Below are positions 17,902 through 28,122 of a DNA stretch of 64,000 nt, piece by piece. Made by a program: the position numbers and the translations under genes. The notes beneath the pieces are model-generated. The model saw only the letters and a list, made by a program, of their open reading frames with translations, had not been told where the DNA came from and did not search any database. Each line of letters starts with the position of its first letter. Positions within the stretch are counted from its first letter, which is position 1. Source of the DNA: an uncultured Clostridia bacterium (GTDB taxonomy: Bacteria > Bacillota > Clostridia > TANB77 > CAG-508); the NCBI GenBank assembly GCA_948735595.1, contig CAPXSA010000002.1:108155-172154 (forward strand), in the 5' to 3' direction.

Positions 17902-19149
17902 ATGCAATATCTATATATTATACAACAAGCATTAGTATGGACCGTTACAGTATTTTGGATATATCAACTAGTCATTAGTGTTTGTTCGTTAATTAAGTTA
18001 AAAGATAAGCCAATGTTGGTGAATAAAAATCATCGCTTTATGGCGATTATTCCAGCACATAATGAAGAAAATGTTGTGGCAGAATTAATAGAAAGTTTGA
18101 AAAAACAAGATTATCCAGAAGAATTATATGATATTTATGTCATTGCAGATAATTGTACAGATAATACAGCAGAAATTGCAAGAAATGCAGGAGCAATTGT
18201 TTATGAAAGATTTGACCCAGAAAAGAAAACAAAAGGGTATGCTTTAAACTGGTTTTTAAAGCAAAAAATCGAAGAGGATGCTCCATATGATGCTTTTTGT
18301 ATTTTTGATGCAGATAATATTGTAGATAAAAACTTTATTAAAAATATGAACAAAAAACTTTGCCAAGGTGAAGATGTTGTGCAAGGATATAGAGATATCA
18401 AAAATCCAACAGATAACTGGATTACATCAGGATATGCTATTTTCTATTGGACAATGAACCGTTTTTATCATTTGGCAAGATATAATGTAGGACTATCTCC
18501 ATTAATTAATGGTACTGGATTTATGGTAAGATTTAATGTTGTAAAGCCAGATGGATGGGATACAAAAACATTAACAGAAGATATTGAATTTTCTTTAAAA
18601 AGAATTATAAAAGGAAAGAAGTTAGGATGGGCGACAGATGCAATTGTATATGATGAACAACCTCTAGGATTTATGCAAAGTTGGAAACAAAGAAGTAGAT
18701 GGACCGTTGGACATATACAATGTATGAAGGAGTATACAAAGCCACTAGCAACTGCAATTAAAGAACATAAGACAATTATGAATTTTGATGGTTTTTTATA
18801 TATTATAGGTAGTATCCCTATGTTTGTTGCAACATTGGTTCTGTTGGCTCTAAATTTTATCATGTATGCTGGCCACGGTATGACAAGTACAGACTTAACG
18901 ATTAATATTTTTAGATATATTTTACCAACATTTTTCTTACCAATTGGTACAGCAGTGCTCATCATGTTATTAGATAAAAGACCAATTAAGCCAATGATAA
19001 AAGGACTACTATGTTATCCATTATTTTTAGGTTCTTGGATATTAATTAACTTTAAATGTTTATTTAAACGTGATACTACTTGGGATAAAATTGAGCATAT
19101 TAGAAAAATTAATATTGGAGAAGTATCGACAGAAAAAGTGGAGAATTAA
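17902..19149 (+). CDS. processive family 2 glycosyltransferase (membrane)
   Basis: The 415-residue membrane GT2 has an N-terminal helix, a GT-A catalytic domain starting AIIPAHNEENVVAELIESL, the DxD-type CIFDADNIVD (about residue 135), TEDIEFSLK (about 225) and the QxxRW-like QRSRWTVGH (about 258), then three or four C-terminal helices. The QxxRW box points to a processive, BcsA/NodC/PgaC-like enzyme that links sugars while exporting the chain. The sugar donor cannot be named. Confidence 0.88.
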   Translation: MQYLYIIQQALVWTVTVFWIYQLVISVCSLIKLKDKPMLVNKNHRFMAIIPAHNEENVVAELIESLKKQDYPEELYDIYVIADNCTDNTAEIARNAGAIVYERFDPEKKTKGYALNWFLKQKIEEDAPYDAFCIFDADNIVDKNFIKNMNKKLCQGEDVVQGYRDIKNPTDNWITSGYAIFYWTMNRFYHLARYNVGLSPLINGTGFMVRFNVVKPDGWDTKTLTEDIEFSLKRIIKGKKLGWATDAIVYDEQPLGFMQSWKQRSRWTVGHIQCMKEYTKPLATAIKEHKTIMNFDGFLYIIGSIPMFVATLVLLALNFIMYAGHGMTSTDLTINIFRYILPTFFLPIGTAVLIMLLDKRPIKPMIKGLLCYPLFLGSWILINFKCLFKRDTTWDKIEHIRKINIGEVSTEKVEN

Positions 19150-19165
19150 ACTAAATAAAATAAAG

Positions 19166-19200
19166 GGGCACAAAATTATTTATTTTTGTGTTCTTTTTTT
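19166..19200 (+). terminator. terminator after the GT2 gene
   Basis: Stem GCACAAAA/TTTTGTGT followed by TTCTTTTTTT. Confidence 0.7.
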
Positions 19201-19283
19201 GAGTTATATGATATACTAAAACAAAAATAAAACTTAAGTATAAATGAACTTTCCTAGAACTCAATAAAATAAGGAGCAGTGAA

Positions 19284-19955
19284 ATGAACAAAACATTAAA
19301 AAGGATTATAATAGGTATGATAGTAATAATATTAGTTACTTTGGTTGTCTTACTAGGTATTAACTTCTTTGTCACAGCAACAACAAGTAAAAAGATTTTA
19401 ACAGAGGAACAAGCAAGAGAATTAGAAAATGTAGACTGCATTTTAATTTTAGGAGCAGGGATATGGGGGCAAAACCCAAGTCCCATGCTAGAAGATAGAT
19501 TATTGCAAGGAATTTCCTTATATCAAGAGGGAGTTTCTCATAAGATTATTATGAGTGGTGATCATGGTAGAGATAATTATGATGAAGTAAATGTGATGAA
19601 AAGATTTGCAATAGAAAAAAATGTGAAGTCTGAAGATATTTTTATGGACCATGCAGGATTTTCAACTTATGATAGTATGCATCGTGCAAAAGATGTTTTT
19701 GAAGCCAAAAAAATAGTTATTGTAACACAAAAGTATCATATGTATAGAGCGATATACGTAGCAGAACAATTAGGACTAGAAGCTTACGGTGTTAACTCTG
19801 ACCCACAAACATATAGCGGGCAAATGTTAAGAGATGTAAGAGAAGTATTAGCTAGAGATAAAGATTGGTTTAAGTGTATTATAAAGCCAGAGCCAACTTA
19901 TTTAGGAGATACTATTCCAGTAAGTGGTAATGGAGATATGACAAATGACAAGTAG
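19284..19955 (+). CDS. YdcF/SanA-like DUF218 membrane protein
   Basis: The 223-residue protein has an N-terminal transmembrane helix (about 8-30) and a DUF218 domain beginning DCILILGAGIWGQNPSPML, followed by HKIIMSGDHGRDNYDEV and ITQKYHMYRAIYV-type motifs. In SanA and YdcF relatives the domain is linked to envelope integrity and vancomycin sensitivity; the reaction is unknown. It lies between two glycosyltransferase genes, consistent with an envelope role. Confidence 0.85.
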   Translation: MNKTLKRIIIGMIVIILVTLVVLLGINFFVTATTSKKILTEEQARELENVDCILILGAGIWGQNPSPMLEDRLLQGISLYQEGVSHKIIMSGDHGRDNYDEVNVMKRFAIEKNVKSEDIFMDHAGFSTYDSMHRAKDVFEAKKIVIVTQKYHMYRAIYVAEQLGLEAYGVNSDPQTYSGQMLRDVREVLARDKDWFKCIIKPEPTYLGDTIPVSGNGDMTNDK

Positions 19956-19986
19956 AAAAGTATAAAGCAATATTATGGAGGAAGAA

Positions 19987-21489
19987 ATGAAGGAAAAGCT
20001 AAAAGAAATAGTAGAAAATAAGTGGTTTCATATTGGTATTATTGTACTTGCAAGTATTTTTATTTTGATAGGTGCATTTCATACAGAAGTGTGGTTTGAT
20101 GAAGCATATACAATGGCATTAGTAAGACACGATTTTGGAGAAATTATACGAATAGATAGTGGTGACGTACATCCAGTATTATATTATTTATTATTAAAAG
20201 TATTTACTCTTGTATTTGGAAATTCTATTTTAGCATGTAGATTATTTTCAGCAATAGCGGGTATATTGATAGGGGTATTGGGATTTACACACATTCGAAA
20301 AGACTTTGGCGCAAAAGTAGGACTAAGTTTTACCTTTTTAGCTTTCTTTTTGCCATATATGGCACAATATGTCATGGAAATACGTATGTATACTTGGACA
20401 ATGCTATTTGTAGCTTTAGCAGCAATATATGCTTATCGAATTAGCAAGGAAAATAAAGTGAAAAATTGGGCTTTATTCGCCATTTTCAGTTTAGGTGCTG
20501 CACATTGTCACTATTATGGTTTAGTAACAGTAGCAATCATAAATGGGTTATTATTCCTTTATATTGTATTTTCTAAAAAGCTATATGAAAACGCAAATAA
20601 AACAAAAAAGAATTATTTAATCCCATTTGCTATTACAGCAGTTGTACAAATTTTAGGGTATTTGCCATGGCTATTTGTTTTCTTAAAGCAGGCGACATCA
20701 GTAAGCAAAGGATATTGGATTCCACTAAGTTGGGGAGAAACAGTAGCAGCACCATTGGGAATTCAATTTTATGGAAAAATATCCATAGGGGCAGCGACTG
20801 TTTATGCCTTAATTATGTATGCTTATTTGATTTATCAAATCATATGTAGCAAAAAACAGAAACAAAAAAATGGTGTCCTATATCTTTGCTTAGCAGTACA
20901 TTTTATTTTATATTTTTCAATGGTAATTATCAGTTTGTTAATCAAGCCTATTATGTATCATAGATATATGTTAGTAACAATAGGATTATTCATTTTTCCA
21001 TTTGCTTATTATTTAACGTATACACCAACTAAACATCAAAAAATTGTGACAGCGCTTGTAGTAGTCTTTATTTTAGGAATGGGGATTTATAATAATATGT
21101 TGACCATTAGAGATAATTATGGAAGTGAAAATGGAAAAGAAATAGCATACATAAAAGAACAATATACAGAAGGTAGCATGATTTTATATAGAGATGTTTA
21201 TCATGGCACAGACATACAAGTGCAAATGCCAGAATATAATTGGTATTTGTATAATATAGATGAAAAACATGATTTAAAGCCATTTGAAAATTTTAGTCCA
21301 CCACTTAAAATTGTATTTGATGAAAAGACTTTGGCAGATTATCATGGAAGGTTGATTATTATTGACCATGATGACTTGGGATTTTATAAAGAATTGGCAG
21401 AAAAGTATGAATTAAAAGAATTAGCGAAACAATATATTAGACCAAATTATAGAGGAATTAGCTTTAATATTATTACAGTGGAAAAATAG
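19987..21489 (+). CDS. GT39/ArnT-like membrane glycosyltransferase
   Basis: Polytopic GT-C enzyme, about 500 residues, with the hallmark acidic pair in the first outer loop (EVWFDEAYTMALVRHDF, about residue 27) and the SGDVHPVLYYLLLK motif typical of PMT/ArnT-type transferases that use polyprenyl-phosphate sugars. About eleven membrane segments are followed by a C-terminal outer domain. I place the start at 19987 because GGAGG lies five bases upstream and overlaps the alternative ATG at 19975. Confidence 0.87.
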   Translation: MKEKLKEIVENKWFHIGIIVLASIFILIGAFHTEVWFDEAYTMALVRHDFGEIIRIDSGDVHPVLYYLLLKVFTLVFGNSILACRLFSAIAGILIGVLGFTHIRKDFGAKVGLSFTFLAFFLPYMAQYVMEIRMYTWTMLFVALAAIYAYRISKENKVKNWALFAIFSLGAAHCHYYGLVTVAIINGLLFLYIVFSKKLYENANKTKKNYLIPFAITAVVQILGYLPWLFVFLKQATSVSKGYWIPLSWGETVAAPLGIQFYGKISIGAATVYALIMYAYLIYQIICSKKQKQKNGVLYLCLAVHFILYFSMVIISLLIKPIMYHRYMLVTIGLFIFPFAYYLTYTPTKHQKIVTALVVVFILGMGIYNNMLTIRDNYGSENGKEIAYIKEQYTEGSMILYRDVYHGTDIQVQMPEYNWYLYNIDEKHDLKPFENFSPPLKIVFDEKTLADYHGRLIIIDHDDLGFYKELAEKYELKELAKQYIRPNYRGISFNIITVEK

Positions 21490-21519
21490 TTTTCTATAAC
21501 AAAAAAGGAGAGAAATTAA

Positions 21520-22443
21520 ATGCTTCTAGACAATTTAGCAAACAATATTGTTAACAACTTAGGGTATAATAACGATGATATAAAAGTATATGCTTTTATT
21601 GGTCCTTCAGGGACAGGGAAAAGTTATCGTGCCCAAATGGTAGCAAGTGAGAATAATATTGCTTATATTATAGATGATGGTTTGTTAATTAACGAAAATG
21701 ATGTAATTGCAGGAACTTCAGCAAAAAAGGCACCTACGAAAATAGAAACTGTCAAAAAAGCAATATTTGTCAATGATAGTGATAGAAATGAAATGAGAAA
21801 GGCGATTCGAAAGAATAAGCCAGAATCTATTTTAATACTAGGTACATCAGATGGAATGATAGATAAAATTACAGAAAACCTAGGGCTTCCAAAGCCTTGT
21901 AAGAGAATTTACATTCAAGATGTAGCAACAGAGGCTGAAATGGAAACGGCTAAAAGAATTCGTACTACACAAGGAAAACATGTTATTCCAGTACCTACCT
22001 TTGAAATTAAGAAGGACTTTTCAGGATATATTTTAGACCCATTACAAATTTTTAAATTTAAGGGAAAAGGAACAGATCCATATATTACAGAAAAATCGAT
22101 TATTAGACCAACATTTAGCTACTTAGGGAATTTTACGATTTCAGATGTAGTATTTCGTCAAATTGCAGAATATTTAGCTAAACGTTCAGAAGCGATTTAT
22201 AAAGTGATGAGAACAAGAGTAGAAAGCACGCCAGAAGGTCCTAATATTTATATGGAAGTTTCTATCAATTATGGGTATAATATATTAGGAACATTGAGGA
22301 CATTTAAAGAGAAAATCAAAAAAGAAATTGAAAAATTAACTACCATGAATGTGCAGCAAGTTACAATTGTGGCAAAGGGAATTCATATGCCAGATCCAGA
22401 AGAGATGAAAAAATTAAATGAGGCTCAAGACGAAGAAAAGTAA
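21520..22443 (+). CDS. P-loop ATPase fused to an Asp23/Gls24-type domain
   Basis: The 307-residue protein starts with a P-loop domain (FIGPSGTGKSYRAQM, about residue 30) and ends with a domain rich in features of the Asp23/Gls24 (DUF322) family (about 195-300: FTISDVVFRQIAEYLAKRS and the amphipathic GTLRTFKEKIKKEIEKLT helix). Asp23-type proteins attach near the membrane and respond to envelope stress, but the role of this fusion is not known to me. It precedes cmk by 22 bases and is probably co-transcribed with it. Confidence 0.8.
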   Translation: MLLDNLANNIVNNLGYNNDDIKVYAFIGPSGTGKSYRAQMVASENNIAYIIDDGLLINENDVIAGTSAKKAPTKIETVKKAIFVNDSDRNEMRKAIRKNKPESILILGTSDGMIDKITENLGLPKPCKRIYIQDVATEAEMETAKRIRTTQGKHVIPVPTFEIKKDFSGYILDPLQIFKFKGKGTDPYITEKSIIRPTFSYLGNFTISDVVFRQIAEYLAKRSEAIYKVMRTRVESTPEGPNIYMEVSINYGYNILGTLRTFKEKIKKEIEKLTTMNVQQVTIVAKGIHMPDPEEMKKLNEAQDEEK

Positions 22444-22465
22444 AAAATCAGAGGAGGAAGCTAAA

Positions 22466-23137
22466 ATGTCATTTGTTGTGGCAATTGATGGACCAGCGGG
22501 TACAGGAAAAGGGACCATTACGAAATTAATAGCACAAGAATTAGGATTAGTAAATATTGATACAGGAGCAATGTATCGTTGCATTACTCTAAAAGGAATA
22601 AGGCAGGGAATAAATTGTCTTGAAAGAAAAGAAGAATTAATACAAATAGCAAAAGATATTAATATATATATAGAAAATCATAATGGCAATCAGCAGACCT
22701 TTTTGGAGGGAGAAGATGTTACAACAGAAATTAGAAGTAAAGAAGTAAGCGATTTTGTATCACAACTTTCCTCTATTCCAGAGATTCGTGAAATAGTAGT
22801 AAATTTATCAAGAAACATAGCAGAAGGAAAAGATGTCATTATGGAAGGTAGAGATATAACAACAGTTGTATTTCCGAATGCACAAGTAAAAATTTATTTA
22901 GATGCCGATATAGAAGAAAGGGCAAAGCGTAGATTTAAAGAAAATCAAGAAAAAGGTATAGAGGGAAGCTATGAGCAAGTATTAGAAAATGTAAAAATGA
23001 GAGACTATAATGATATACATAAACCAGTAGGAGCATTAAAAGTTGCAGAAGATGCGGTTGTGGTAGATACCACTAAAATGACAATTGAAGAAGTAAAAGA
23101 AAAAGTAAAAGAAGTTATTTTAGAAAGGAGAAAATAG
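22466..23137 (+). CDS. cmk: cytidylate kinase
   Basis: Phosphorylates CMP/dCMP with ATP. The 223-residue product has the P-loop IDGPAGTGKGTI, the DTGAMYRCIT CMP-binding segment, MEGRDITTVVFPNAQVKIYL and the lid RRFKENQEKG. GAGGAGG lies before ATG 22466, so I reject the upstream start at 22418 that overlaps the previous gene. galE follows with two bases between them. Confidence 0.96.
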   Translation: MSFVVAIDGPAGTGKGTITKLIAQELGLVNIDTGAMYRCITLKGIRQGINCLERKEELIQIAKDINIYIENHNGNQQTFLEGEDVTTEIRSKEVSDFVSQLSSIPEIREIVVNLSRNIAEGKDVIMEGRDITTVVFPNAQVKIYLDADIEERAKRRFKENQEKGIEGSYEQVLENVKMRDYNDIHKPVGALKVAEDAVVVDTTKMTIEEVKEKVKEVILERRK

Positions 23138-23139
23138 AA

Positions 23140-24141
23140 ATGGCCATTTTATTACCAGGAGGAGCAGGATATATAGGAAGTCATACAGCAGTAGAACTTT
23201 TAAATTCAGGAAAGGAAATTATCATTGTAGATAATTTTTCAAATAGTAAACCAGAAGTATTAGAGAAAATCAAGCAAATCACAGGAAAAGACTTTAAATT
23301 TTATGAATTAGACTGTTTAGATAGACAAGCTTTAGAAAAAGTATTTGAGGAAAATCAAATTGAAGCTGTTATTAATTTTGCAGGTTTTAAAGCAGTAGGA
23401 GAATCTGTACAAAAGCCAATAGAATATTATACAAACAATATAACAGGGGCGTTAACTATTTTAGACGTTATGAGAAAATATAATTGTAAGAAATTTATTT
23501 TCAGTTCTTCAGCAACTGTTTATGGAGAACCAGAAAGAATACCTTTAACAGAAGAATGTAGAACTGGTGGAACTACGAATCCTTATGGAACAACGAAACT
23601 ATTTATTGAACAAATCCTAAAAGATACTTATTATTCAGATAATGAGTGGGATATTTGTATTTTAAGATATTTTAATCCAGTTGGTTCTCATGAAAGTGGG
23701 TTAATTGGAGAAGAACCACAAGGTATTCCAAATAACCTAATGCCATACATTGTAAGAGTAGCAAATGGTCAATTAAAAGAATTATCAGTATTTGGTAATG
23801 ATTATGATACACCAGATGGTACGGGAGTTAGAGATTATATTCATGTAGTGGATTTAGCAAAAGGACATTTGAAAGCATTAGAGAAAATTCAAAAAGAAGG
23901 AAAAGGGTTATATATTTATAACTTAGGAACTGGAACAGGGTACAGTGTTTTAGACATGATAAAAGCTTTTGAAAAGGCAACTGGACAAAAAGTGCCATAT
24001 AAAATTGTAGGAAGAAGAGCAGGGGATATTGCAACTTGTTATGCAGAAACAAAAAAAGCAAAAGAAGAGTTAAACTGGGGAGCCGAAAAAAACTTGGAAG
24101 ATATGTGTAGAGACTCTTGGAATTATATTATGAAAAAATAA
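23140..24141 (+). CDS. galE: UDP-glucose 4-epimerase
   Basis: Short-chain dehydrogenase-type epimerase interconverting UDP-Glc and UDP-Gal (or the GlcNAc forms). NAD motif GGAGYIGSH at the N-terminus, Ser in FSSSATVYG, catalytic YGTTK (YxxxK, about residue 149) and the RYFNPVGSHESG segment of GalE. 333 residues, normal length. It supplies sugar nucleotides for the polysaccharide locus downstream. Confidence 0.95.
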   Translation: MAILLPGGAGYIGSHTAVELLNSGKEIIIVDNFSNSKPEVLEKIKQITGKDFKFYELDCLDRQALEKVFEENQIEAVINFAGFKAVGESVQKPIEYYTNNITGALTILDVMRKYNCKKFIFSSSATVYGEPERIPLTEECRTGGTTNPYGTTKLFIEQILKDTYYSDNEWDICILRYFNPVGSHESGLIGEEPQGIPNNLMPYIVRVANGQLKELSVFGNDYDTPDGTGVRDYIHVVDLAKGHLKALEKIQKEGKGLYIYNLGTGTGYSVLDMIKAFEKATGQKVPYKIVGRRAGDIATCYAETKKAKEELNWGAEKNLEDMCRDSWNYIMKK

Positions 24142-24159
24142 AAGTAGAATGAAAAAGTA

Positions 24160-24198
24160 GTATGGAGATGAAGCGAAAAATGGCATCTCCATTTTAAT
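24160..24198 (+). terminator. terminator after galE
   Basis: Stem ATGGAGATG/CATCTCCAT then TTTTA. Confidence 0.75.
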
Positions 24199-24308
24199 CC
24201 TATATATTACTCTGAAACAGATTAAACAGGTTGATTTTTAGCTTAATATGGTGTAGAATTTACTAGAATTATGTAATAATTTGTTCGAAAATGAGAGGTT
24301 AAGTTAAA

Positions 24309-26183
24309 ATGAAAGAAGTAATCAAAAAAAATAGAAACTTATTGCTTGTATTGCTAGATATAATAATTATTATTGCTTGCTGTTTAGTATCTATTTTTTT
24401 CTTAAATATAGAAATAACAGATGTTGATATACTTGTGAGAGAAATTGCGATTGCAGTTCTAGTTTATGAGGTATTTTTAAATGCTTTCCAAATGTATCGC
24501 AATATGGTTCAGTATGAAGTCGGTAAAGATTATATCAAATATATTCTTAGTGCTTTTTTGGCAATGTTTATTATTTCTATTTGCAATTTTATCTTTCGTT
24601 TTCAATATTTCTCGTTAAGATTAAATGTATTATCAGGAGTGCTAACAGCAGGAATGTTTGTTATGTATAGGCTAGCAGGACGTTCAATTATATATAGAAA
24701 GATGGAATTCTTTAATAAAAAAAGCCAAAAGGAAGAGGCTAAGAAAATTAGCAATTTACTGATTATTGGTGCAGGCATGGGGGCAAGAGAAATTATTATT
24801 GCTATCCAAAATTCTATGAGAGATAAATATAATATTGTGGGAATTATTGATGATGATATTAGTAAATTAAATCGATATATCTTGGGAGTAAAAGTTTTGG
24901 GAAAAAGATATGATATTCCTAAAATAGTAAAAGAAAATGAAGTTGATATCATCTTTTTTGCAATTAACAAAATTGATGCTATTTCAAGAAGAAAAATATT
25001 AGAGATATGCCAAGAAACAGGAGTGAAAACTAGAGTACTTCCAACAACAGAAGAAGTGATTAATAAACAAGGTGCAATGAATAGTCTAAGAGATGTAGAA
25101 ATTGAGGACTTACTAGGAAGAGATGCTATTCATTTAGATAACAAAAATATTCAATCATTGATAAAAGGAAAAACTGTATTAGTGACAGGTGGAGGAGGCT
25201 CTATTGGCTCAGAACTTTGCAGACAGATTATGAAATATATTCCTGAAAGATTGGTTATCCTAGATATCTATGAAAACAATTTATATGATATTGAAATAGA
25301 ACTAAAAGCAGAGTATCCAAAAGGGCAAATTGAAGCAGTTATTGCAAGTGTTCGTGATAAGGCAAGGCTAAAAGAAGTATTTGAAGAATTCAAACCTGCT
25401 TTAGTATTCCACGCAGCAGCTCATAAACATGTACCATTAATGGAAAATAATCCATTAGAAGCAATTAAAAATAATGTATTTGGGACATATAATGTGGTAA
25501 ATTGCGCAGATGAATATGGAGTAGAAAAATTTGTGTTAATTTCAACAGATAAAGCAGTTAATCCAACTAACATTATGGGGGCATCTAAGCGATTATGCGA
25601 AATGATAGTACAAGCCAAAAACAAAGTAAGCGAAACGGATTATGTGGCAGTAAGATTTGGAAATGTATTAGGAAGCAATGGCTCTGTAATTCCACTGTTT
25701 AAAAAGCAAATTGAAAAAGGTGGACCAGTTACTGTAACACATAAGGATATTACTAGATTTTTTATGACAATACCAGAAGCAGTACAATTAATTTTACAAG
25801 CAGTTACTTATGCAGAAGGTGGAGAAATCTTTGTGTTAGACATGGGAGAGCCAGTAAAAATTTATGATTTAGCAGTTAGCTTAATTAAGTTGCTAGGTTA
25901 TGAACCTAATGTAGATATTCCAATACAAATAACAGGTTTAAGACCAGGAGAAAAGCTTTATGAAGAAATTCTAATGGAAGAAGAAGGGCTTCAAGCTACA
26001 AAACATAATAAGATATTTGTAAGTCAACCAATGCATTTAGAGATGCAAGAGTTACAAGAAAAATTGAACATTTTAGATAAGTTAGAATATGATGAAAATT
26101 ATTCAAGAAATTACATCAAACAAGTGATGAAAGAGGTAGTTCCAACTTATAAAGATCCAAAAGAAGTTAATGAGAAAAAGTAA
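24309..26183 (+). CDS. membrane UDP-GlcNAc 4,6-dehydratase (PglF/WbpM/CapD-like)
   Basis: First gene of the polysaccharide locus. The 624-residue protein has four N-terminal membrane helices, a Rossmann region (LIIGAGMGAREI, about 150) and an SDR dehydratase domain (TGGGGSIGSEL, about 295) with STDKAVNPTNIMGASK, in which the usual catalytic Tyr is Met, as in PglF and WbpM. It should form a UDP-4-keto-6-deoxy-hexose. With the aminotransferase next door this makes a 4-amino-4,6-dideoxy sugar, as in bacillosamine synthesis (inference). The ribosome site is weak (GAGAGGTTAAG). Confidence 0.9.
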   Translation: MKEVIKKNRNLLLVLLDIIIIIACCLVSIFFLNIEITDVDILVREIAIAVLVYEVFLNAFQMYRNMVQYEVGKDYIKYILSAFLAMFIISICNFIFRFQYFSLRLNVLSGVLTAGMFVMYRLAGRSIIYRKMEFFNKKSQKEEAKKISNLLIIGAGMGAREIIIAIQNSMRDKYNIVGIIDDDISKLNRYILGVKVLGKRYDIPKIVKENEVDIIFFAINKIDAISRRKILEICQETGVKTRVLPTTEEVINKQGAMNSLRDVEIEDLLGRDAIHLDNKNIQSLIKGKTVLVTGGGGSIGSELCRQIMKYIPERLVILDIYENNLYDIEIELKAEYPKGQIEAVIASVRDKARLKEVFEEFKPALVFHAAAHKHVPLMENNPLEAIKNNVFGTYNVVNCADEYGVEKFVLISTDKAVNPTNIMGASKRLCEMIVQAKNKVSETDYVAVRFGNVLGSNGSVIPLFKKQIEKGGPVTVTHKDITRFFMTIPEAVQLILQAVTYAEGGEIFVLDMGEPVKIYDLAVSLIKLLGYEPNVDIPIQITGLRPGEKLYEEILMEEEGLQATKHNKIFVSQPMHLEMQELQEKLNILDKLEYDENYSRNYIKQVMKEVVPTYKDPKEVNEKK

Positions 26184-26202
26184 GAAGAAAGAAGGAAAAG
26201 AT

Positions 26203-27420
26203 ATGAGTGAAAAAATGAATATTCCCTTTTCGCCACCAGATATTAGTGAAGAAGAAATCAAAGAAGTGACAGAAGCATTAAGATCTGGTTGGATTACAAC
26301 AGGACCAAAAACAAAACAATTTGAAAAAGAAATAGCGGACTTATGCCACACTGAAAAAGCAGTTTGCTTAAATTCGGCAACAGCAGCGTTAGAAATGACT
26401 CTAAGGGTATTAGGAATAGGAGCAGGTGATGAAGTTATTGTTCCTAGTTATACTTATACCGCATCTGCTAGTCCTGTTATTCATGTTGGAGCAAAAGTAG
26501 TTTTAGTAGATATTCAAAAAGATAATTTTGAAATGGACTATCAAAAACTAGAAGATGCAATTACAGAAAAGACAAAGGCTATTATACCAGTAGATATAGC
26601 AGGAATAGTATGCAATTACAATAAAATATTTGAGATAGTAGAAAAGAAGAAAAGTTTATTTCAAGCTAAAAATGATATTCAAAAATTATATAACAGAGTT
26701 ATTGTAATTTCTGATAGTGCACATGGATTTGGAGCACAAAGAAATGAAAAAATGTCAGGAGAATTTGCTGATTTTACAACATTTTCTTTCCATGCAGTGA
26801 AAAACTTAACAACAGCAGAAGGTGGTGCAGTAGTCTGGAGAAATAGAGAAGGACTAGATAATGAAACTGTTTACAAGCAATATCAATTGTTATCATTACA
26901 TGGTCAAACGAAAGATGCTTTGCACAAAAATGGGTTAGGAAATTGGGAATATGATATTGTTGCACCATATTACAAATGCAATATGACAGATATTATGGCA
27001 GGAATTGGCTTAGCTCAAATGAAAAGATATCCAGAAATGTTAAGAAGAAGACAAGAAATTATTGAAAAGTATAATCAAGGATTGAAAGATTTACCAATTA
27101 TGACCTTAAATCATAAAGATGATAATCATACTTCTTCAGGGCATTTATATATTTTACGAGTAGAAGGAATTACAGAAGAACAAAGAAATGAAATTATTAT
27201 CAAAATGGCAGAAGAAGGTGTAGCTTGTAATGTACATTATAAGCCACTTCCGATGTTAACAGCTTATAAGAACTTAGGATTTAATATCAAAGATTATCCA
27301 AATGCTTATCATTTTTACCAAAATGAAATTACACTACCACTATATACAAAATTGACAAATGAGCAAGTAGACTATATTATTCAAAAATTCATAGAGATTG
27401 TGAGAGAGTATACAAAATGA
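26203..27420 (+). CDS. DegT/DnrJ/EryC1 sugar aminotransferase
   Basis: PLP-dependent aminotransferase, 405 residues, beginning IPFSPPDISEEEIKEVTEAL, with the Schiff-base Lys in FSFHAVKNLTTAEGG (about residue 202). It acts on the keto-sugar made by the preceding dehydratase (PglE-like). The start at 26203 follows AAGGAAAAG; the upstream ATG at 26170 overlaps the dehydratase stop. It overlaps the next gene by four bases (ATGA). Confidence 0.92.
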   Translation: MSEKMNIPFSPPDISEEEIKEVTEALRSGWITTGPKTKQFEKEIADLCHTEKAVCLNSATAALEMTLRVLGIGAGDEVIVPSYTYTASASPVIHVGAKVVLVDIQKDNFEMDYQKLEDAITEKTKAIIPVDIAGIVCNYNKIFEIVEKKKSLFQAKNDIQKLYNRVIVISDSAHGFGAQRNEKMSGEFADFTTFSFHAVKNLTTAEGGAVVWRNREGLDNETVYKQYQLLSLHGQTKDALHKNGLGNWEYDIVAPYYKCNMTDIMAGIGLAQMKRYPEMLRRRQEIIEKYNQGLKDLPIMTLNHKDDNHTSSGHLYILRVEGITEEQRNEIIIKMAEEGVACNVHYKPLPMLTAYKNLGFNIKDYPNAYHFYQNEITLPLYTKLTNEQVDYIIQKFIEIVREYTK

Positions 27421-28103
27421 TATTGAAAAAATATGAAAATTTGCCAAAGGATTTACAAAATGATGAAGTAAAAAAATATTATGATATTTTAGCAAAGAAA
27501 AAAGGCAATCTATTTCTAAAGAGAATATTTGATATTTTTATGTCGCTAATATTGTTAATATTACTATCACCAGTTTTTCTAATTTTGGCAATCTGGATAA
27601 AGGTAGATTCAAAAGGACCAGTATTTTACAGGCAAGAAAGAATAACGACATATGGAAAGAAGTTTAGAATTTTTAAGTTTAGAACAATGGTACAAGACGC
27701 GGACAAAAAGGGAAGTTTAATTACATTAGGAGAAGACAGTAGAATTACAAAAATAGGAAACAAAATACGAAAATGTAGATTAGATGAAATTCCACAGTTA
27801 TTGAATATTCTAAAGGGAGATATGTCTTTTGTAGGAACTAGACCAGAAGTAACCAAATATGTAGATAAGTATACAGATGAAATGAAAGCGACATTACTAA
27901 TGCCAGCGGGAGTTACTTCAAAAGCAAGTATTGAGTATAAAGACGAAGATGAAATAATGGACAAATTTTTAAACGAGGGTGAAAAGGTTGATGATATTTA
28001 TATACAACATGTATTACCAGAAAAGATGAAGTACAACTTAGAGTATATAGAGAAGTTTAATTTGTTAGAAGATATTAAAATTTGTATCAAGACGATAATA
28101 TGA
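27417..28103 (+). CDS. initiating sugar-1-phosphate transferase (PglC/WcaJ family)
   Basis: Transfers a sugar phosphate to undecaprenyl phosphate to begin the repeat unit. The 228-residue protein has one membrane helix (KRIFDIFMSLILLILLSPVF), FRKFRTM-type FKFRTMVQDA, and the RLDEIPQLLN and GDMSFVGTRPE motifs with the conserved acidic residues. Short PglC-like architecture. Together with the dehydratase and aminotransferase it suggests a diNAcBac-like first sugar. Confidence 0.93.
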   Translation: MILKKYENLPKDLQNDEVKKYYDILAKKKGNLFLKRIFDIFMSLILLILLSPVFLILAIWIKVDSKGPVFYRQERITTYGKKFRIFKFRTMVQDADKKGSLITLGEDSRITKIGNKIRKCRLDEIPQLLNILKGDMSFVGTRPEVTKYVDKYTDEMKATLLMPAGVTSKASIEYKDEDEIMDKFLNEGEKVDDIYIQHVLPEKMKYNLEYIEKFNLLEDIKICIKTII

Positions 28104-28122
28104 ACTAAGAAAGGAAGAACTT

